A DNA stretch of 64,000 nt from Deltaproteobacteria bacterium (GTDB taxonomy: Bacteria > UBA10199 > DSSB01 > JACPFA01), in contig JACPFA010000014.1 of NCBI GenBank assembly GCA_016183235.1, forward strand, positions 1 through 64,000, given 5' to 3'. Made by a program: the position numbers and the translations under genes. The notes under the pieces were generated by a model. The model did not search any database. It had not been told where the DNA came from and saw nothing but the letters and a program-made list of their open reading frames with translations. Position 1 is the stretch's first letter. Every line of letters begins with the position of its first letter. Positions 33,152 to 41,206 of this stretch are shown here, one piece after another.

Positions 33152-35035
33152 ATGGAACCTAACTCTTCGCCTAATAAAAACAAAACCATTCAAGAATTAG
33201 CCGATGTCATTATACGTTTTGCGGGCGACTCCGGTGATGGCATGCAACTCACAGGCAGCCAATTCACCACCACCTCGGCTTACATCGGAAACGATGTTAG
33301 CACCTTGCCTGACTTTCCTGCCGAAATACGCGCACCCGCTGGCTCGCTGGCTGGGGTTAGTTCCTTTCAACTCAATTTTTCAAGACGAAACATTCGCACC
33401 CCGGGCGATCAACCTCATGTGTTAGTGGCGATGAATCCAGCCGCTTTACTCGTTCACCAAAAAGATGTGCTTAAAGGTGGCACCATCATTGTTAACAAAG
33501 ACGCTTTTAACGAGCGCAATTTTCAACGCGCCGGCATTACCCAAGACCCCTTGACCCAAGAAAGTATAAAAGATTTTAAAGTTATTCAAATTCCCATCAG
33601 CACGCTCAACATGAACGGCCTCAAAGATATTGATTTATCTAGCAAGGATAAGGACCGTTGTAAAAATTTCTTTGCATTGGGACTATTGTATTGGATGTAT
33701 TCCCGACCGCTTGAGCTTACGGTCGATTGGATCGAGAAAAAATTTAAAAAAAATCCGCTTATTGTAGAATCGAACATCAAGGCCCTAAAAGCCGGCTTTT
33801 ATTATGGAGAAACCACCGAAGAAATTCCTACCCACTTTAGGGTAAAAAAGGCTGATCTTCCGCCGGGGATTTATCGCAATATCACAGGGAATGAGGCTTT
33901 GGCTTGTGGGCTCACGGCGGCTAAAGAACTTGCTAACGACAATTTAATTTATTGTTCTTATCCCATCACACCCGCTTCTGATGTTTTGCACGAATTATCA
34001 AAACTGAAAAATTTTGGGGTTAAGACCATTCAATGTGAAGATGAAATTGCCGCCATGGGCGCTGCTATTGGGGTTGCCTTTGGAGGTGGAATCGGTGTCA
34101 CCGGCACCAGTGGCCCTGGTTTATGTTTAAAATCGGAAGCCATTGGTTTGGCTATCATGACCGAATTACCCGTGGTTATTTTAAATGTGCAACGCGGCGG
34201 CCCCTCGACCGGCTTACCTACCAAGACCGAACAGGCCGATCTATTACAGGCTATTTATGGGCGAAATGGCGAAAGCCCACTCGTCGTACTTTCTTGCTCA
34301 GGGCCAGCCGATTGTTTTTACATGGCCATTGAAGCGGTTCGCATTGCTATTACCCACATGACCCCTGTGATTTTACTCTCGGATGGTTACATTGCCAATA
34401 GCTCAGAACCGTGGCTTTTGCCCGATATTGCATCCTTGTCCAAAATTAACATTAGTCATCCCCAAGGCCCGCTTAACGGAACTTTTATGCCTTATGAACG
34501 CAATGCTGAAACCTTGGCAAGGCCCTGGGCTCTGCCTGGAACCGCAGGTTATGAACATCGCATTGGTGGTTTAGAAAAGGCCCATCGCACCGGCAATGTA
34601 AGTTATGACTCCATGAATCACGAATTCATGATAAAAATGCGAGCTGAAAAGGTTGCCAAAGTTGCCGACTATATCCCCGATGCCAAAGTCTTTGGTGAAG
34701 AAAAAGGTGATGTGCTAATCGTAGGATGGGGTGGAACCCATGGCGCCATCCTCACCGCAGTGGAAAAATTGCAACAAGAAGGCCATGCGGTTTCAAGCCT
34801 GCATTTAAATTACCTCAACCCTTTTCCGAAAAATCTCGGTACTATTTTAAATAATTTTAACAAAGTCATCGTTGCTGAGCTTAACTTAGGCCAATTAGCT
34901 TTATTGCTTCGGGCAAAATATTTAATCGATGCCATCGGCATTAATAAAGTCCAAGGTCAACCTTTTAAGGTTCAAGATATCCTCGATGGAGTAGCCCAAT
35001 ATTTGTCAAAAAAAAAGAAGGTAGCCAATGTCTGA
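33152..35035 (+). CDS. korA: 2-Oxoacid:ferredoxin oxidoreductase, fused gamma-alpha subunit
   Basis: The 627-residue chain begins with the gamma domain (VIIRFAGDSGDGMQLTGSQF), followed near residue 250 by the alpha pyrimidine-binding domain (GNEALACGLTAAKELANDNL, YCSYPITPASDVLHELSKL), with GPGLCLKSEAIGLAIMTELP and GPSTGLPTKTEQADL. The C-terminal domain has GWGGTHGAILTAVEKL. With KorB it catalyses oxidative decarboxylation of a 2-oxoacid, most likely 2-oxoglutarate, to the acyl-CoA with ferredoxin reduction, or the reverse carboxylation. AAGGAG precedes ATG, and the gene overlaps korB by 8 bp. Substrate preference (2-oxoglutarate versus others) is inferred from overall similarity. Confidence 0.9.
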   Translation: MEPNSSPNKNKTIQELADVIIRFAGDSGDGMQLTGSQFTTTSAYIGNDVSTLPDFPAEIRAPAGSLAGVSSFQLNFSRRNIRTPGDQPHVLVAMNPAALLVHQKDVLKGGTIIVNKDAFNERNFQRAGITQDPLTQESIKDFKVIQIPISTLNMNGLKDIDLSSKDKDRCKNFFALGLLYWMYSRPLELTVDWIEKKFKKNPLIVESNIKALKAGFYYGETTEEIPTHFRVKKADLPPGIYRNITGNEALACGLTAAKELANDNLIYCSYPITPASDVLHELSKLKNFGVKTIQCEDEIAAMGAAIGVAFGGGIGVTGTSGPGLCLKSEAIGLAIMTELPVVILNVQRGGPSTGLPTKTEQADLLQAIYGRNGESPLVVLSCSGPADCFYMAIEAVRIAITHMTPVILLSDGYIANSSEPWLLPDIASLSKINISHPQGPLNGTFMPYERNAETLARPWALPGTAGYEHRIGGLEKAHRTGNVSYDSMNHEFMIKMRAEKVAKVADYIPDAKVFGEEKGDVLIVGWGGTHGAILTAVEKLQQEGHAVSSLHLNYLNPFPKNLGTILNNFNKVIVAELNLGQLALLLRAKYLIDAIGINKVQGQPFKVQDILDGVAQYLSKKKKVANV

Positions 35036-36041
35036 AACCGCCGTAAAATTAACTCGTAAAGATTTTATTTCTAGCAATGATGTGCGCTGGTGCCCTGGCT
35101 GTGGTGATTACGCCATCTTAGCCATGATGCAAAGCACACTGCCCAATTTAGGAATACCTAAAGAAAAATTTGTGTTCGTCTCGGGGATTGGCTGCTCGAG
35201 CCGTTTCCCCTACTACATGAACACTTATGGTTTTCATAGTATCCACGGGCGTGCCCCAACCGTTGCCACCGGGCTAAAATGTTTAAACCCTGACCTGTCG
35301 GTTTGGGTCATCACAGGAGATGGTGATGGATTAAGCATTGGCGGCAATCACCTGATTCATATTTTGCGACGTAACGTAGATGTTAAAATTATTTTGTTTA
35401 ACAACAAAATTTATGGCCTTACCAAAGGGCAATACAGCCCAACTTCTGAGTTTGGGTTAAAAACTAAATCTACCCCACACGGTTCTATTGATTATCCGAT
35501 GAATCCCATCTCGATTGCCTTGGCGGCTGAGGCTAGCTTTGTGGCTAGAACGGTTGATACCGATGTGAAACATATGGGCCAAGTTTTTGAGGCCGCTGGC
35601 CGGCATAAAGGCACAGCCTTTGTAGAGGTTTTACAAAATTGTGTTATTTTTAACGATGGTGCCCATGCTGAGGTTTCAGACCGAGAGAAAAAAGACGACC
35701 ATTTTCTTAAACTCGAACATGGCAAACCCCTCATTTTTGGTAAAACGGTCAATAAAGGCATCCGCATGAATGGGGTACAACCCGAGGTGGTAGAATTTGA
35801 CCCCGCAAATCCACCCCAAGATTTGATTGCCCATGATCAACACGCAACCGGGGTTTCTTATGCCGACATGCTGGCCCGTTTTGCCTTGCCCAACTTTCCA
35901 GTAGCTTTTGGTGTTTTGCGATCGGTGAACCGCCCTACTTATGATGAACTCTTACAACAACAAATAGAAGCAAGTGTAAAATTAGGCCGCGGTGACTTAA
36001 AAAAACTCATCCATAGTGGTGATGTTTGGGAGATTAAATAA
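35028..36041 (+). CDS. korB: 2-Oxoacid:ferredoxin oxidoreductase, beta subunit
   Basis: The 337-residue protein binds thiamine diphosphate through GDGDGLSIGGNHLIHILRRN followed by NNKIYGLTKGQYSPTS. Cysteines in WCPGCGDY (CxxC), SGIGCSSRFP and VLQNCVIFNDGA correspond to the four ligands of its [4Fe-4S] cluster. The N-terminal SNDVRWCPGCGDYAIL is typical for KorB-type subunits. It starts 8 bp inside the korA end, so the two subunits are translationally coupled, and its stop lies 1 bp before the next CBS gene. Confidence 0.92.
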   Translation: MSETAVKLTRKDFISSNDVRWCPGCGDYAILAMMQSTLPNLGIPKEKFVFVSGIGCSSRFPYYMNTYGFHSIHGRAPTVATGLKCLNPDLSVWVITGDGDGLSIGGNHLIHILRRNVDVKIILFNNKIYGLTKGQYSPTSEFGLKTKSTPHGSIDYPMNPISIALAAEASFVARTVDTDVKHMGQVFEAAGRHKGTAFVEVLQNCVIFNDGAHAEVSDREKKDDHFLKLEHGKPLIFGKTVNKGIRMNGVQPEVVEFDPANPPQDLIAHDQHATGVSYADMLARFALPNFPVAFGVLRSVNRPTYDELLQQQIEASVKLGRGDLKKLIHSGDVWEIK

Positions 36042-36042
36042 C

Positions 36043-36549
36043 ATGATGAAATGTCCTTCTTGCCGTCATACCAATTTAGCTGGCGCTGATACTTGTGAAA
36101 AATGCGGGCAAGAATTAACTTCGGTTAACATCTATTTGCCCAAATCAGAACTCGAAGCAACGTTGATCCAAGAACCGGTTACAAAATTAAAACCTCGTTC
36201 TGCGTTAGTGGCTACTCCTGAAACGAGTATTTACGATGTGGCTCACACTATCACCATTAATAAGAGCAGCGTTTTGGTGGTTGAAGCCCAAAAACTGCTT
36301 GGGATTGTTACCGAACGCGATATCCTTTACAAGGCCATGAGTGAGGGCCTCGATATGGACAAAACTCCCGTCAAACAAATCATGACTCAAGACCCCGAAA
36401 CTATTTGCAGCGATGATTCTATCGCCTGCGCCCTGCATATTATGTCGGTGGGAGGGTTTCGCAATGTGCCCGTGTTAGAAGGCGAAAAACCGGTTTACGT
36501 CGTGACAATCTGGGATATCTTGCGCTACATTGCCGAATCGACAGATTAA
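36043..36549 (+). CDS. Zinc-ribbon plus CBS-pair protein, last gene of the kor operon
   Basis: From ATG 36043 the protein is 168 residues. It opens with a zinc ribbon (CPSCRHTNLAGADTCEKCGQ, CxxC-x11-CxxC), then two CBS motifs (PETSIYDVAHTITINKSSVL with LLGIVTERDILYKAM; PETICSDDSIACALHIMSVG with VYVVTIWDILRYI). It differs from the first CBS protein of the operon by the metal-binding head. A role as a regulatory subunit of KorAB is inferred from the operon. The longer start at 36016 overlaps korB and adds no conserved sequence. Confidence 0.82.
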   Translation: MMKCPSCRHTNLAGADTCEKCGQELTSVNIYLPKSELEATLIQEPVTKLKPRSALVATPETSIYDVAHTITINKSSVLVVEAQKLLGIVTERDILYKAMSEGLDMDKTPVKQIMTQDPETICSDDSIACALHIMSVGGFRNVPVLEGEKPVYVVTIWDILRYIAESTD

Positions 36550-36624
36550 GACTTGACGCCTCCTCAAAAGCTTGATTTATTTTCCATCCTAAAGAGGAAC
36601 CTCATTTAAGGAAGGAAAATAATT

Positions 36625-37212
36625 ATGTTACAAGTTCAACAAAAGGCCCCTGACTTTAAAGCCACGGCGGTCATGGAAAATAACGAGTTCAAACAAATCA
36701 GCTTAGCCGATTACCGCGGAAAACACGTGGTGCTTTTCTTTTATCCGTTAGATTTCACCTTTGTTTGCCCAACCGAAATTATCGCCTTTAGTGAAGCCAT
36801 TGAAGAATTCAAAAAGCGCAACGTACAAGTGCTGGGCGCTTCAATCGATAGTCATTTTTCTCACTTGGCCTGGAAAAATACTGCTCGTAAAGACGGCGGT
36901 CTTGGTTCCATTAATTATCCCTTAATTGCCGACACCAACAAGGAAATTTCCCGCAAATACGGCGTGCTATTAGAAGACGCAGGTATTGCCTTACGCGGTC
37001 TTTTCCTAATCGATAAAGAAGGCATTTTACGCCAACAAACGGTAAACGATTTGCCTTTGGGCCGCAACGTCGAAGAAACCTTGCGCCTGGTAGATGCCTT
37101 ACAATTTGTGGAAAAACATGGTGAAGTTTGCCCAGCCAATTGGAAACCCGGGGCTGACACGATTAAGCCTAACGTGAAAGACTCCAAACAATACTTCGGC
37201 AAGCATGGTTGA
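36625..37212 (+). CDS. 2-Cys peroxiredoxin (AhpC/Prx1 type)
   Basis: The 195-residue protein has the peroxidatic motif [11 protein letters not shown] (C48) and the resolving cysteine in GEVCPANW (C169), plus [20 protein letters not shown] and a C-terminal YF motif (KQYFGKHG) that fits the redox-sensitive Prx1 subfamily. It reduces H2O2, organic peroxides or peroxynitrite with thioredoxin or AhpF as reductant. GGAAGG precedes ATG, and TTGACG about 70 bp upstream may be its -35 box. It may protect the oxygen-sensitive oxidoreductase encoded before it. Confidence 0.93.
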   Translation: MLQVQQKAPDFKATAVMENNEFKQISLADYRGKHVVLFFYPLDFTFVCPTEIIAFSEAIEEFKKRNVQVLGASIDSHFSHLAWKNTARKDGGLGSINYPLIADTNKEISRKYGVLLEDAGIALRGLFLIDKEGILRQQTVNDLPLGRNVEETLRLVDALQFVEKHGEVCPANWKPGADTIKPNVKDSKQYFGKHG

Positions 37213-37243
37213 TTATTTTTTATCGGGGCCTTTTTTGTAACCC

Positions 37244-40207
37244 TTATATCTCGTGCTTCTTTAATTCACTCACCAAGTAGGCTTCTACCTTGCCAGAATT
37301 AAGAAAGTTAGTAAGCCGCCGAGTAATTAAGGCAAAGTCCGCTTCATTGAGTTGATTCGTTGGGTATGGTCTATAAAAATTTATTAATACAAGTGTTGTC
37401 TGTTCTATCTTCAGTTCGTTCAGTTGACGAACATATTTCCCGGATGGAGGCTTAAAATCTTCTGCTAAAAGTTGGTAAGGGTTCCCCCCTTCACGTTCCA
37501 TGACAATATCTTGCACTACATTACCAAAAATCTCTTCTAAAATAACCATCTGCATTTTCTTTTCAACTTCTGTAGCCTCTTCCTGCACCTCCATTTTTTC
37601 AAGTTCCAACTGTGATTGTTCCGCCGATAATGAGTCATAGGATACATCCGACAAAATATGAATGCCTTCATGAACAAGAACTCCTAAAACAAATATATCC
37701 GGATCAATGCCCTCCATGCGAGCATGTCGAACCAGGGCATTCATATTAAAATAAACCACACGGGAACCCTTATAGGTTGCAGCACCCACCCGCCCATTCA
37801 TAATCCACCTAACACTGAGAGGAATTTGAGGATCATCTTCATCGTAGGTTATAAACTGATATCCTTTTCCCTCGACAGCTTTAATTATTTTTTGAACCAC
37901 AGGGTATTTTTTGGCTAGTTTTTGGAGATCGGCCAAGAGGGTTTTATGTAGATCTTCCCCTTGATAACGTTGGAGTTGAGGGTCCACCACTTCTAATACA
38001 CCCCTTAATTGTTCAAGCTCAGATGAATAAAGATGTCTCACCCCTCCACTGCCAGGAGATTGAAAAGCAGTGGTCAAACCTGCTAAGGGGTTCGCCGTGT
38101 TTGTATTAAAAAAGGTCACATGAGAACCGCGGGTACGGGGATTATTAATCTGTAATTTTGTAAGATGTAAATCCATGGTCCATAAATGAGGAGCTCTTTC
38201 CTTAAAGACTTGAATGACCGCTTGATTATTTTCGTAAAAAGCACGGTCAAGGCAATTTGTAAGCCTAGATATTGATTCAAAAAGTAGTTCTCCTTGCCCC
38301 TCTTGGTTTTCCTGCTCTGAAAGGGTGATTACATTCGCATAATCGATGAGCTGAGTCGCCGCTGTTGGGGTTCCCAGGTAAGCAAGGTGACTCAACGAGC
38401 TTATAATCATATAAGCGTCATCCCAATCTCGATCATGGTCATAGTTATTACGCCCCTCTCCCTTTAAAAAATGGTTCAAACGGGCATCAATCGCCTGAGT
38501 TAAATATTTTTCAATGGTTTCATTAGGCGCATGGATGCCTTTTAAAATCCTAAAAATATAAGACTCATCTAAGTTATTTTTGTTTTGCAACTTTTGGCTG
38601 TCCCTAAAAGCTTGTCGTGTTACTCTATCAACAAAATCTAAAAATTCTGGGTGCGTCATTGAATGAATATCAACATCAAACCGTTTATTAACATCATCGG
38701 CAATAAAAAGTTCCTCTTTGGGAATTATAATCGGCCGTTCGGCAGGAGAAAGTTGATTGATTGTATGGATAAGTTGAGTTCGTTCTTCAGGGGTTAATTC
38801 TTGCACAAATAATTTGGCATAACTCTTTCGAGCCTCTGCGGGCTTTCCATCAACAATCGCATGGGCAAGGCCCGTTTGTTGCTCCTTAACTTGCTGTCGA
38901 AGCTGATCGTAAGCTCTTTGGCGGGTTGGGCCACGTTGCAAAAGATAAATTTCATAATCCCCTTGTAAAATCTTTTCTCCTTGTGGAGGGTCAAAATAAT
39001 CATGGGCATCCCCAAATATTTTGCTTGCCCCAGTCACCAAAGTTTCAAGACGTATCACATCTCCCACCTCAGGCTTTTTATCATCGACGTTGTCTGACAA
39101 GGGAGAAGGAACATAAGTTTGGTCAGCATGAACATAGATGAAAATTTTTCGACCATCGGATAATTGAAGAGTAATTTTCTTGTCTCTAGGCTTATGTGTT
39201 TCACCATCCCACCAAGTCACGGTCGTTTCATCAAGGATAGTCCCCTCTAAAACCATTTTGCTCCCATAGGGGAGATTGGCCACAACCCCAGGGGCTTCTA
39301 TACCCATGGGATTGGTGTCATAGGCTGGGGTGAGTGTTATTACTTTTGCCGGGTAGATAAACACATTTGAATAACCATATTTTCCATCACCCGTAATTTC
39401 AATCCCCCCCTTTAAAGGAATGCCTTGAAGGGCACCCCAACGTTGATATTCTTCCTTGGTCACAGAAATTAAATACTCATCCGTAAGTCTTCCATCAATA
39501 TCATTGGGACGGACCATAATTTGAGTGGGATCTTCCCTGCGAAAGTCTATGAAAAAAATCCCTTGAATTCGGTCGCCTTTTCGAAAAGGGGGTATTCTTG
39601 GATCTACTTCTTCAGAACGATTTTTCTGAATTTCAAATTTATCTTCAAAAGATAAATGACGCCCAGAACTAGAATCAGGCACTGGAAAAATGTTACCAAA
39701 CAATGCCCAATAAGGAACCCATCCTTCCATGGTTTCTATATTGGCATTTAAATCAGAGCGATATTGGTGATGATCATGGTCCAAAATTCGAACTAAGACA
39801 CAAGGCTGACCATCTATGATCTTAACATCTCTAGATAACAAAATGGCTGCATCGCCCTTATAAAATAAATCTAACCTTTTTTTGCCATGATCTATTCGGT
39901 TAAAATTACCATCTTCCAAAAAGTTTGTGGGATTGTTTAATTCTTTATCTTGAAGTAAATCCTGATAAAATCTTTCGGTTTGGGATGAATCTCTGATTTT
40001 TTGAATAAGATGGTGGGAAAATAAGGCGTGTTCTACAGAAATTCGTTGTTGATCGTCCCAGCCTTTCGGAAACAACTGAGCATCGATATAGCCATCTTCA
40101 TTGTGATCAATTTCTTTTACCTCGAGGCTTCCATCCCCATTAGCATCTAGCTGAACGAGGAGTTTCTGCACATCTTCATTTGGAGATAATGAACGAATGG
40201 GTTTCAT
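37244..40207 (-). CDS. Large unknown protein with EF-hand loops and an HExxH motif
   Basis: The 987-residue protein is not recognised as a whole. Two EF-hand-type loops lie at the N-terminus (D21-A-N-G-D-G-S-L-E-V-K-E and D34-H-N-E-D-G-Y-I-D-A). The middle is mixed alpha/beta with repeated beta-rich segments. Near the C-terminus VLVHEGIHILSDVSYDS contains HEGIH (846-850), and an EEIFGNVVQDIVME helix about 45 residues later could supply a glutamate, the pattern of a gluzincin-like metallopeptidase. No signal peptide is visible. It starts 2 bp after the 277-residue gene and is the last of three co-directional genes. Peptidase activity is an inference from one motif. Confidence 0.65.
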   Translation of the reverse strand: MKPIRSLSPNEDVQKLLVQLDANGDGSLEVKEIDHNEDGYIDAQLFPKGWDDQQRISVEHALFSHHLIQKIRDSSQTERFYQDLLQDKELNNPTNFLEDGNFNRIDHGKKRLDLFYKGDAAILLSRDVKIIDGQPCVLVRILDHDHHQYRSDLNANIETMEGWVPYWALFGNIFPVPDSSSGRHLSFEDKFEIQKNRSEEVDPRIPPFRKGDRIQGIFFIDFRREDPTQIMVRPNDIDGRLTDEYLISVTKEEYQRWGALQGIPLKGGIEITGDGKYGYSNVFIYPAKVITLTPAYDTNPMGIEAPGVVANLPYGSKMVLEGTILDETTVTWWDGETHKPRDKKITLQLSDGRKIFIYVHADQTYVPSPLSDNVDDKKPEVGDVIRLETLVTGASKIFGDAHDYFDPPQGEKILQGDYEIYLLQRGPTRQRAYDQLRQQVKEQQTGLAHAIVDGKPAEARKSYAKLFVQELTPEERTQLIHTINQLSPAERPIIIPKEELFIADDVNKRFDVDIHSMTHPEFLDFVDRVTRQAFRDSQKLQNKNNLDESYIFRILKGIHAPNETIEKYLTQAIDARLNHFLKGEGRNNYDHDRDWDDAYMIISSLSHLAYLGTPTAATQLIDYANVITLSEQENQEGQGELLFESISRLTNCLDRAFYENNQAVIQVFKERAPHLWTMDLHLTKLQINNPRTRGSHVTFFNTNTANPLAGLTTAFQSPGSGGVRHLYSSELEQLRGVLEVVDPQLQRYQGEDLHKTLLADLQKLAKKYPVVQKIIKAVEGKGYQFITYDEDDPQIPLSVRWIMNGRVGAATYKGSRVVYFNMNALVRHARMEGIDPDIFVLGVLVHEGIHILSDVSYDSLSAEQSQLELEKMEVQEEATEVEKKMQMVILEEIFGNVVQDIVMEREGGNPYQLLAEDFKPPSGKYVRQLNELKIEQTTLVLINFYRPYPTNQLNEADFALITRRLTNFLNSGKVEAYLVSELKKHEI

Positions 40208-40209
40208 AT

Positions 40210-41043
40210 TTATTTTTTAGGAATTTCTTGGAAATCTTCCACGATTAGGAGAGTTGTTGCGGCTTCATCATTAATGATTTTTTTTGCGGAAGCAAAAATT
40301 CTTACGAATTCAGACCTGTCATAATTGTAAGCAACAGACTCCTTTGAAATAGCTTGATATTCATCCCCCCTTTTCCGAAGGATCAACAGTTCATTTTGCT
40401 CGTTGCGAATGATTAAACTTAAAGTCCCTGTCCATATAATTGTTCCAACAAACGCTTCATCATTTAGTTTAAGGCTTACTTGATCGCCAACCTCCGGGGT
40501 TTTGCGATCAGCTTCTTTTAATGCAACGATCAATGTATCATCAACAACCGGTGAATCTGAATGAGATGAACTGAGATAACCTAAGGTTTGCAAAGCGCCT
40601 CGAACAGCAGCTATTTTGGCAGGCTCCAAGGGTTGAGCAAACTCATAAGCCCCATAATAGTTCTGTATAGGAGCACCAAATGAAGGGACCGGCCTTGCCT
40701 CAAATTTTCCTACATACTCACCTGAATCTGAATATTCTGATGGCACACAAGCTACCCCTGCATCAGAGCGTGGATAAAGCTGCCCTTCACGATCAAAGGC
40801 CCAATGAGTAACGGATTGTGTGCTGGTTCCTTTAATTGCTTCCTCTTGCAAATCAAGCGTGACCTCAACAAAACAGTTAGGATTTTCAGCCACGTTAATT
40901 TTGTCATGGCTTTTCCCCTCAGGGTTCATTTTGGGCAATTCAGTATCAACCCTTAAAGATAATCGGCCCCTGTCATAATATAATTCTGAATTCCCCTCTG
41001 GCAGCCCTAGATATTTGGCAATGACGCTAGCAACTCCCCCCAT
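40210..41043 (-). CDS. Unknown 277-aa protein with the shared N-terminal tag
   Basis: The protein opens with MGGVASVIAKYLGLPEGN, identical to the first 18 residues of the 1536-residue protein at 41207, and then diverges completely. The remainder looks beta-rich, with VSLKLNDEAFVGTIIWTGTL and LSLIIRNEQNELLILRKRG. No family is recognised. The shared start extends upstream: promoter, leader and ribosome-binding site (AAGGAG) are also nearly identical to those of the other gene. It lies directly before the EF-hand/HExxH gene, probably in one transcript. The tag could direct localisation or processing, or only mark a recent 5' duplication. Confidence 0.65.
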   Translation of the reverse strand: MGGVASVIAKYLGLPEGNSELYYDRGRLSLRVDTELPKMNPEGKSHDKINVAENPNCFVEVTLDLQEEAIKGTSTQSVTHWAFDREGQLYPRSDAGVACVPSEYSDSGEYVGKFEARPVPSFGAPIQNYYGAYEFAQPLEPAKIAAVRGALQTLGYLSSSHSDSPVVDDTLIVALKEADRKTPEVGDQVSLKLNDEAFVGTIIWTGTLSLIIRNEQNELLILRKRGDEYQAISKESVAYNYDRSEFVRIFASAKKIINDEAATTLLIVEDFQEIPKK

Positions 41044-41146
41044 AGCAATCTCCTTTTCAATCGTAAGTTAAGCTCCTGCTCTTGTTCTCGGCAAAAAGGA
41101 GATTTGAGTTCTCTAATCATGCACAAAGAGTATACAGATAGTATAC
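40981..41146 (-). repeat. Duplicated promoter-leader-tag block, copy A
   Basis: About 166 bp, including the operator-like palindrome, the leader, the ribosome-binding site and the first 21 codons of the 277-residue gene, are nearly identical to 45755-45924. The match stops just after the tag codons. The main differences are a 4-base length change and a few substitutions in the leader. Confidence 0.8.
41130..41146. promoter_or_regulatory. GTATAC-N5-GTATAC operator-like site, copy A
   Basis: GTATAC (41130-41135), AGATA and GTATAC (41141-41146) form a symmetric pair of self-complementary hexamers about 90 bp upstream of the 277-residue gene. TATACT on the leftward strand may also serve as a -10 box. 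The same 17 bp occur at 45908-45924. Confidence 0.5.
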
Positions 41147-41206
41147 ATGTGCTATTTTTGTGCCCTGCCTGATCAGTCTAAAAAATTGATGATATCCTAT
41201 TTCCTA

